From the NCBI RefSeq assembly GCF_014873755.1, contig NZ_JADBEG010000001.1, forward strand, positions 10,671,001-10,735,000: a DNA stretch of 64,000 nt. Reading direction: 5' to 3'. The DNA comes from Amycolatopsis lexingtonensis. Lineage in GTDB: Bacteria > Actinomycetota > Actinomycetes > Mycobacteriales > Pseudonocardiaceae. The notes beneath the pieces are model-generated. The model was not told the DNA's origin and did no database searches. It was given only the letters and a program-made list of their open reading frames with translations. Positions 53,271-64,000 of the stretch are shown here, in pieces. How positions within the stretch are numbered: the stretch's first letter is position 1; each line of letters begins with the position of its first letter. The position numbers were made by a program, and so were the translations under genes.

Positions 53271-54854
53271 GTGAAAAGAATCGTTGCCGCCGTCGCCGCC
53301 GCGGGGCTCGCGGCCGGGCTGATGGCCGCCGCGCCCGCCGCCTCGGCGGATCCCGGGGTGCAGTTCACCCCCGCGCCGATCGCCTGGGGGCCCTGCGCGT
53401 CGGCGGGTCTCAAGGCCAACGGCGCCGAGTGCGGCTTCCTCGAGGTGCCGATGGACTACGCGAAGCCGGGCGGGGCGAAGGTCTCCGTCGCGGTGTCGCG
53501 GATCAAGCACAAGACCGCGCAGTCCCAGGGCATCATGCTGGTGAACCCGGGCGGCCCGGGCGGCTCCGGCCTCGGTCTCTCGGTGCTTGGCAAGTACGTG
53601 CCGAACCACGCGGGTGACAACTACGACTGGATCGGCTTCGACCCGCGGGGCGTCGGGTCCAGCAAGCCGTCGATCAGCTGCGACGGGAACTACTTCAGCT
53701 ACAACCGGCCGGCGTACGTGCCGACCACGCCGCAGCTGGAGAAGACGTGGCTCGCCCGCTCGAAGGGGTACGCCGACGCGTGCCGCAAGAACGGCGAGAT
53801 CCTCGACCACATCAAGACGACCGACGTCGCGCAGGACATGGACAGCCTGCGCAAGGCGCTGGGCGAGAAGCAGATCAACTACTACGGCTTCTCCTACGGC
53901 ACCTACCTCGGTCAGGTCTACAGCACGCTGTACCCGAAGAACGTCCGCCGGATGGTGCTCGACGGCAACGTCGACCCGCGGAAGGTCTGGTACGAGGCCA
54001 ACCTCGACCAGGACGTCGCCTTCGACAAGAACATCAAGATCTACTTCGACTGGCTGGCGTCCTACGACAACGTCTACCACCTCGGCAAGACCGGTGGCGC
54101 GGTCGAGAAGCTGTGGTACGACACCCAGCGCAAGCTCGCCAAGAACCCGGCGGGCGGGGTCATCGGCGGCGACGAGTGGACCGACGTCTTCCTGCAGGCC
54201 GGCTACTACGTCTTCGGCTGGGTCGACATGGCCAAGGCCTTCGACGGCTACGTGCACAAGGGTGACTGGCAGACGCTCAAGGCGCTCTACGACGACTCGA
54301 ACCCGCCGGGCGACGACAACGGGTTCGCCGTCTACCTCGGCGTGCAGTGCACCGACGTGCAGTGGCCGACCAACTGGAACAAGTGGCGCGCCGACAACTG
54401 GATCACCTACTTCAAGGCCCCGTTCGAGACCTGGGGCAACGCCTGGTTCAACGCGCCCTGCGTGTACTGGCCGGCGAAGGCGGGCAAGCCGGTGAACATC
54501 GACGGCCGCAACGTGGCCGGTGCGCTGCTCATCAGCGAAGAGCTCGACGCCGCCACGCCGTACACCGGCAGCCTCGAGGTCCGCAAGCGGTTCCCGAACT
54601 CGAGCCTGATCAGCGCGCCGGGCGGCACCACGCACGCCGGTTCGCTGTCCGGGGTGTCCTGTGTGGACGACAAGATCGCCGACTACCTGGCCACCGGCGC
54701 CCTGCCGAAGCGCCAGCCCGGCAACCACTCGGACGTCCAGTGCAGCCCGGTGCCACCGCCGGTGCCCGACGGCGCCGCGGCGCAGAAGTCGGACGAGTCC
54801 GCGAAGGCCGCCCAGGAGAAGCAGAGCACGCTGGCCCAGCTGCTGCACTTCTGA
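53271..54854 (+). CDS. Secreted tripeptidyl aminopeptidase (S33 alpha/beta hydrolase)
   Basis: 527 residues. Signal peptide (about 1-26, ending ASA), then the alpha/beta-hydrolase core with oxyanion GGPGGSG (94-100), catalytic Ser208 in YYGFSYGTYLG, Asp in SEELDAATPY and His in GTTHAGSL. A TAP-like C-terminal domain with paired cysteines follows. Relatives in Streptomyces remove tripeptides from the N-termini of extracellular proteins. GTG 53271 follows AAGGA with six bases of spacing; ATG 53250 would add seven residues without a ribosome site. Confidence 0.93.
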   Translation: MKRIVAAVAAAGLAAGLMAAAPAASADPGVQFTPAPIAWGPCASAGLKANGAECGFLEVPMDYAKPGGAKVSVAVSRIKHKTAQSQGIMLVNPGGPGGSGLGLSVLGKYVPNHAGDNYDWIGFDPRGVGSSKPSISCDGNYFSYNRPAYVPTTPQLEKTWLARSKGYADACRKNGEILDHIKTTDVAQDMDSLRKALGEKQINYYGFSYGTYLGQVYSTLYPKNVRRMVLDGNVDPRKVWYEANLDQDVAFDKNIKIYFDWLASYDNVYHLGKTGGAVEKLWYDTQRKLAKNPAGGVIGGDEWTDVFLQAGYYVFGWVDMAKAFDGYVHKGDWQTLKALYDDSNPPGDDNGFAVYLGVQCTDVQWPTNWNKWRADNWITYFKAPFETWGNAWFNAPCVYWPAKAGKPVNIDGRNVAGALLISEELDAATPYTGSLEVRKRFPNSSLISAPGGTTHAGSLSGVSCVDDKIADYLATGALPKRQPGNHSDVQCSPVPPPVPDGAAAQKSDESAKAAQEKQSTLAQLLHF

Positions 54855-54868
54855 GCGCAGGTTCCACC

Positions 54869-54905
54869 CGGTGCCCCGGTCCGGCTCGTCCGGACCGGGG
54901 CACCG
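54869..54905 (+). terminator. Terminator after the aminopeptidase gene
   Basis: A perfect 16-base-pair stem (CGGTGCCCCGGTCCGG and its complement) with loop CTCGT, followed by TCTTGT. Confidence 0.85.
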
Positions 54906-54977
54906 TCTTGTCCGCCGGTGTCTCATCGTCGCCTCCTCGTGACGCGGTGTGGTCGTCGGGGACGTTAGGGGAGGGGT

Positions 54978-55032
54978 CCGACAATTTCGGAGCGAAGTCG
55001 GCCGTGAGCAGCGCGTGGCCGAAAATTGTCGG
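54978..55032. promoter_or_regulatory. Distant inverted repeat upstream of the 55055 gene
   Basis: CCGACAATTTCGG (54978-54990) and CCGAAAATTGTCGG (55019-55032) are complementary except for one extra base, and each is close to palindromic. It may be a pair of operator sites for the HTH-like product of the following gene. Confidence 0.4.
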
Positions 55033-55054
55033 GGGTGCGCGCTAGCTTCGGGGC

Positions 55055-55552
55055 ATGTCGATCACCGAAGAGCGCCGGACCGAGATCCGGGCACAGGAAA
55101 CCACCTACCACATCGTGGTCGCGACCAGGACGGACCTCGACCGCGCCGAACCGACCCCCAAGGTCATGATCACGCTCGAAGCCGGCGGCCCCGGCGGCGA
55201 GCCGATCGCCGAGGGCAGCCTCGACCTGGACGTCGCGGTGGCGGCCACGGTCGCCGACCTGGTCGCGGACGAATTGCTCTCCGCGACCGGGGCGGCCCGG
55301 CCGACCCGGCGAAGATCCGCCGGCCGCCCCGCCCAGCAAGGCCGCCCGTGGAACGACGAGATGGACGCGGAGCTGGAGAGCCGCTGGATCGCGGGCGAGA
55401 GCGTCGCCGAAATCGCGGCATCGTTCGAGCGCACCCCCGGCGGCATCCGCGCCCGCCTGCCCCGCGTCGGCTGCGACCCGGAGAACCCGGGCTGCTACCT
55501 CCCCGTGCCGCCGAGCAGGCGCACGGACCTGGGCGGAGGTGAGCCGAGCTGA
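55055..55552 (+). CDS. Hypothetical protein with C-terminal HTH-like motif
   Basis: 165 residues, no named family. The first 75 residues alternate strands (TYHIVVATRTDL, KVMITLEAGGPGG, GSLDLDVAVAATVADLVADELL). A basic linker (RPTRRRSAGRPAQQG) leads to RPWNDEMDAELESRWIAGESVAEIAASFERTPGGIRARLPRVG (in pieces, about 97-140), which resembles the SANT/HTH type segment that ends many actinomycete proteins. It could bind DNA, perhaps at the inverted repeats upstream of its own gene. ATG 55055 has no strong ribosome site. Confidence 0.65.
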   Translation: MSITEERRTEIRAQETTYHIVVATRTDLDRAEPTPKVMITLEAGGPGGEPIAEGSLDLDVAVAATVADLVADELLSATGAARPTRRRSAGRPAQQGRPWNDEMDAELESRWIAGESVAEIAASFERTPGGIRARLPRVGCDPENPGCYLPVPPSRRTDLGGGEPS

Positions 55553-55633
55553 CCAGCGGCGGCCGGCCGGTCCACCGTGGGCCGACCGGCCGCGCCCGGT
55601 GCCCGGATCTTCCTCACGAACGGAGTCGTCCCG

Positions 55634-56323
55634 ATGAGCTTTGACCTCGCCGTGTGGCCCGAACCCACGGTTATCACGGTGGCGGAAGCCGCACGCAAGC
55701 ACGAGGAACTCTGCGAACTCCAACCCGGCGCGGTGCCGGAGGGAACGAGAGCCTTCGCGTTCCACCACGAACTGACCGCGCGCTATCCGAGCCTGCGCGA
55801 CGTGCCCGTGGAAGAGCTCGAAAACAGTCCGTGGAACGGAGACCCGGTCGTCCTCGGCGAGGCGGTACTCATCACGATGAGCTGGTCCGCCGGCGACGGG
55901 GCCATCGCCTTCATCCGGGAGCTCGCCGAGCACCATGAGCTGGTTCTCTTCGACCCCCAGGGCCCCGCGGTGTACTCCCCGCCCAGCCTGCGCCGGACCT
56001 CGATGTCCGTGCTGACGGCCTGCGACGGAACGCGGGTCGAAAATCCGGACGCGGCGCGGATCGAAGCAGTGCTGGAGCGGCTGTCGGAAAAGAACTGGTT
56101 CGCGGTGCTCGAGCGAGGAGACCACTACATCCAGGTCGGAATGGGTGAACGGGCGGGCACCCGGTCACCCTGGCTCGCGATGGAACACCGCGAAGGGCTG
56201 CCAGACCGGCACTTCCGCGTGCAGGTCGCGGATCGGGCGCGGGTGGTCCGGGCCTTCACCGGCTTCGCCGCGGACGAGGGCGGCTGGCGGGAGGGGTTCG
56301 ACTGGCGGCGTGTGGAGTACTGA
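55634..56323 (+). CDS. Hypothetical two-domain protein, immunity-protein-like C-terminus
   Basis: 229 residues. The N-terminal half (MSFDLAVWPEP, WNGDPVVLGEAVLITMSWS, LAEHHELVLFDPQGP) belongs to a widespread group of bacterial proteins of unknown function. The C-terminal half (NWFAVLERGDHYIQVGMGE, WLAMEHREGLPDRHFR, RVVRAFTGFAADEGGW) recalls Imm1-like immunity proteins that neutralise polymorphic toxins. No toxin gene is next to it, so an orphan immunity role is only a suggestion. ATG 55634 is in frame with the conserved FDLAVW. Confidence 0.65.
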   Translation: MSFDLAVWPEPTVITVAEAARKHEELCELQPGAVPEGTRAFAFHHELTARYPSLRDVPVEELENSPWNGDPVVLGEAVLITMSWSAGDGAIAFIRELAEHHELVLFDPQGPAVYSPPSLRRTSMSVLTACDGTRVENPDAARIEAVLERLSEKNWFAVLERGDHYIQVGMGERAGTRSPWLAMEHREGLPDRHFRVQVADRARVVRAFTGFAADEGGWREGFDWRRVEY

Positions 56324-56366
56324 CGAGTCGCCGGCGAAACCACAGCAGGGAGGAAGTGTGCCCCGG

Positions 56367-57332
56367 TCAACTCCGTGCGCCGGAAGCGGCCGCGCTGGCG
56401 CGGTCTGCGAGCACCCTCAGGTGCGCCACCAGTTCCGGTGGCTCCTCGACGGTGAACGCACAACTGAGCCCCAGCAACCGGAACGCGAGCCAATCCAACG
56501 TGTCCGCGTGACTCCGCCACCGGCACCGGCCGTCCCCGAGGTCGGTCAGCTCGCCGGCCGCCACCCCGAGCCGCCCGGCGATCCGCGTCGCCGGTTCGGC
56601 GAGAACGGCCACCGCGCGGTACGTCGGCGCGAGGTCGTAGAGCCGGTCGAGGACGTAGGCCGCCAGGTCCGCCGCGGGTGGCCGGCGCGGGGTGACGCGG
56701 CCGCCGGTCGCCTGGGCGTCGCGGACGCGGTCGGCGCGGAAGACGCGCCAGTCCGCCCGGTCGAGGTCGTAGGCGACCAGGTACCACCGGCGCCCCGCGG
56801 CGACCAGTCGGAGCGGCTCGGCCCGGCGCCGGGTCTCCGCGCCGTCGTTCGCCCGGTACCGGAAGCGGACGGTCTCGTGGTTGGTGATCGCGCTGGCGAA
56901 CACCGTCAGCTGCGCCGGGTCGACGACCGGCCCGGTGGCCGCCACGGCGACCGTCGCCGTGCCGATCGTGGCCACCCGGCGGCGCAGCCGCGCGGGCAGC
57001 ACCTGCTCCAGCTTCGCCAGTGCCCGCACCGACGCTTCCTCGATCCCGGAAACGGACTGCCCCGCGGCGGTCCGCAGTCCCACGGCGATCGCGACGGCTT
57101 CGTCGTCGTCGAGCACCAGTGGCGGCATCGCGGTGCCGGCGACCAGCCGGTACCCGCCCGTCACGCCGCGGCTGGCCTCGACCGGGTAACCCAGTTCGCG
57201 CAGCCGGTCGATGTCGCGGCGGATGGTGCGCGGGCTGACCCCGAGCCGGTCGGCCAGTTCGCTGCCCGGCCACTCGCGCGGCGTCTGGAGCAGCGAAAGC
57301 AGGCCGAGCAGCCGGGCCGGGGTGTCCGTCAT
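56367..57332 (-). CDS. WYL-domain transcription regulator
   Basis: 321 residues. N-terminal winged HTH of the DeoR type (LLGLLSLLQTPREWPGSELADRLGVSPRTIRRDIDRLRELGYPVE, in pieces), then the WYL domain with RRWYLVAYDLDRADWRVFRADRV (about 191-213) and a C-terminal extension WCX (residues about 235-310). WYL domains bind nucleic acids or nucleotides in several bacterial stress and defence regulators. It is divergent from argC, with 83 bases between starts. Whether it controls argC is not evident. Confidence 0.92.
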   Translation of the reverse strand: MTDTPARLLGLLSLLQTPREWPGSELADRLGVSPRTIRRDIDRLRELGYPVEASRGVTGGYRLVAGTAMPPLVLDDDEAVAIAVGLRTAAGQSVSGIEEASVRALAKLEQVLPARLRRRVATIGTATVAVAATGPVVDPAQLTVFASAITNHETVRFRYRANDGAETRRRAEPLRLVAAGRRWYLVAYDLDRADWRVFRADRVRDAQATGGRVTPRRPPAADLAAYVLDRLYDLAPTYRAVAVLAEPATRIAGRLGVAAGELTDLGDGRCRWRSHADTLDWLAFRLLGLSCAFTVEEPPELVAHLRVLADRASAAASGARS

Positions 57333-57373
57333 GCGCTCAGCATCCCAAGGTGGCGGGCACCACTTCCCGGTAA

Positions 57374-59597
<2,224 letters not shown>

Positions 59598-59601
<4 letters not shown>

Positions 59602-60511
59602 ACCAGGAGGCTCTGATTTCCGCGGACGAAAGACTCGCGACGGCGGCCGAAAAGGCCGGGGTCCTCATCGAAGCACTGCCCTGGCTGCAGCGCTTCCACG
59701 GCGCCACCGTGGTGGTGAAGTACGGCGGCAACGCCATGATCGACGACGAGCTGAAGGCGGCGTTCGCCGAGGACATGGTGTTCCTCCGGCTGGCCGGCCT
59801 GCGCCCGGTGGTCGTGCACGGCGGCGGCCCGCAGATCACCGCGATGCTCAAGCGCCTCGGCGTCGAAGGCGAGTTCAAGGGCGGCCTGCGGGTCACCACC
59901 CCGGAAACGATGGACATCGTCCGGATGGTGCTCACCGGCCAGGTCAGCCGCGAGCTCGTCGGCCTGATCAACGCGCACGGGCCGTACGCGGTCGGCATCT
60001 CCGGCGAAGACGCGCGGCTGTTCACCGCCGAGCGCAAACAGGCCACTGTGGACGGTGAGCAGGTCGACATCGGGCTCGTCGGCGAGGTCGCCGAGGTCAA
60101 CCCGGACGCGGTGCTCGACATCGTCAACGCCGGGCGCATCCCGGTCGTCTCCACCGTCGCCCCGGACGTCGAGGGCGTCGTGCACAACGTCAACGCCGAC
60201 ACCGCGGCGGGCGCGCTCGCGGCGGCGCTGGGCGCCGAGAAGCTCGTCGTGCTCACCGACGTCGAAGGCTTGTACGCGAACTGGCCCGACCGGTCGTCGC
60301 TGATCGACCGCATCCGCGCCGACCACCTCGAGACCATGCTGCCCGGCCTGGCCAGCGGCATGATCCCGAAGATGGAGGCGTGCGTGCGCGCCATCCGCGG
60401 CGGCGTGCGCCGGGCGCACGTGATCGACGGCCGCCTCGCCCATTCGGTGCTGCTGGAGGTTTTCACCTCCCGCGGCATCGGCACCATGGTCTTCCCCGAA
60501 ACGGAGCTCCC

Positions 60512-60515
<4 letters not shown>
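59598..60515 (+). CDS. argB: Acetylglutamate kinase
   Basis: 305 residues. Phosphorylates N-acetylglutamate; usually the step inhibited by arginine. Amino-acid kinase fold: [10 protein letters not shown] at the N-terminus, [38 protein letters not shown] and VLTDVEGLY for ATP binding. A short N-terminal helix ([28 protein letters not shown]) of the type that mediates hexamer formation in arginine-sensitive enzymes is present. The start overlaps argJ (ATGA), and argD follows as GTGA. Confidence 0.98.
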
Positions 60516-63145
<2,630 letters not shown>

Positions 63146-63149
<4 letters not shown>

Positions 63150-63409
63150 GCACGATCGGCGACATCTTCCCGGCCGAGGGCGAGTTCCTCGCGCCGGACG
63201 AGGTCGTCGTCACCTTCGACCGCGGGGTCCCGGTGGCGATCGACGGCGAGACCGTTTCGGTCGCCGAAGCGCGCCGGATGCTGAGTGCGCGCGGCGAAGC
63301 GCAGAGAATCGGGCGCGGCGAAGCGTGCGCCGCACTCGAACGGCGGACCGGCCGCGGATATGCCAGTGTCCGCCTGGTCCTGTACGACGGCCGGATCACG
63401 GTCGCCTGA
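63146..63409 (+). CDS. Small ArgG-like fragment protein
   Basis: 87 residues, read from ATG 63146, which overlaps the argR stop (ATGA). [20 protein letters not shown] (about 16-35) is the sequence found in the middle of argininosuccinate synthase, and AEAQRIGR-like residues follow with weaker match; the rest ([22 protein letters not shown]) does not look like ArgG. The ATP-binding and catalytic parts are absent, so it cannot be an enzyme of that kind. It lies exactly where argG normally is in argCJBDFRGH operons. The reading frame and codon bias are intact, which suggests it is expressed, perhaps with another role. Confidence 0.72.

Positions 63410-64000
<591 letters not shown>

Overview
This window is high-GC DNA with strong G/C preference at third codon positions, many GTG starts and 1-4 base start/stop overlaps. 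It fits an actinomycete of the Pseudonocardiaceae, most likely Amycolatopsis. The clearest pointer is an exo-beta-D-glucosaminidase (3125-6199) that matches my memory of Amycolatopsis orientalis CsxA over its whole length. No rRNA, tRNA, CRISPR array, insertion sequence or prophage gene was found, and no stretch longer than about 300 bases lacks a gene.

Region by region. 1-9841: a partial Na+/H+ antiporter, a SnoaL-like protein, a type-B esterase, CsxA, a membrane-anchored NUDIX-like protein, a SEC-C protein, a frame-disrupted small gene, RNase H and a Crp-family regulator. 9842-15852: an accessory stretch with two poorly described modules. One is a pair of tiny peptides followed by an HTH-like gene and a degenerate cyclase-like gene (10048-12004). 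The other is a translationally coupled pair of a nuclease-fold protein lacking its catalytic core and a protein with an N-terminal RHIM-like amyloid motif (13411-15170). 15853-30922: acyltransferase, uvrA, a sigma/anti-sigma/SRPBCC operon with a lipoprotein, an MFS pump with its HxlR regulator, a C4-dicarboxylate carrier with a divergent two-component system, and a secreted M64 peptidase.

31126-43281 is the most coherent metabolic block: a chitobiose-type ABC importer with a GH20 hexosaminidase and a Tat-exported lactonase behind a DasR-type site, then a GntP permease, an N-acyl-D-amino-acid deacylase, a fold-III PLP deaminase, a 2-keto-3-deoxygluconate (KDG) kinase, an IclR regulator and a RidA protein. 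Together these could import oxidised chitin fragments, release N-acetylglucosaminic acid, deacetylate it, eliminate ammonia to give KDG and phosphorylate it. Next come an ACC deaminase and its coupled GntR regulator.

45010-57332: core translation genes (DUF1844, infC-rpmI-rplT, a SpoU methyltransferase, pheST), an AlkD-like repair protein, a secreted tripeptidyl aminopeptidase, two hypothetical proteins and a WYL regulator. 57416-64000: the arginine operon argCJBDFR, a small argG-like fragment where argG normally sits, and the start of argH. Family names rest on motif reading and memory; no search was run.
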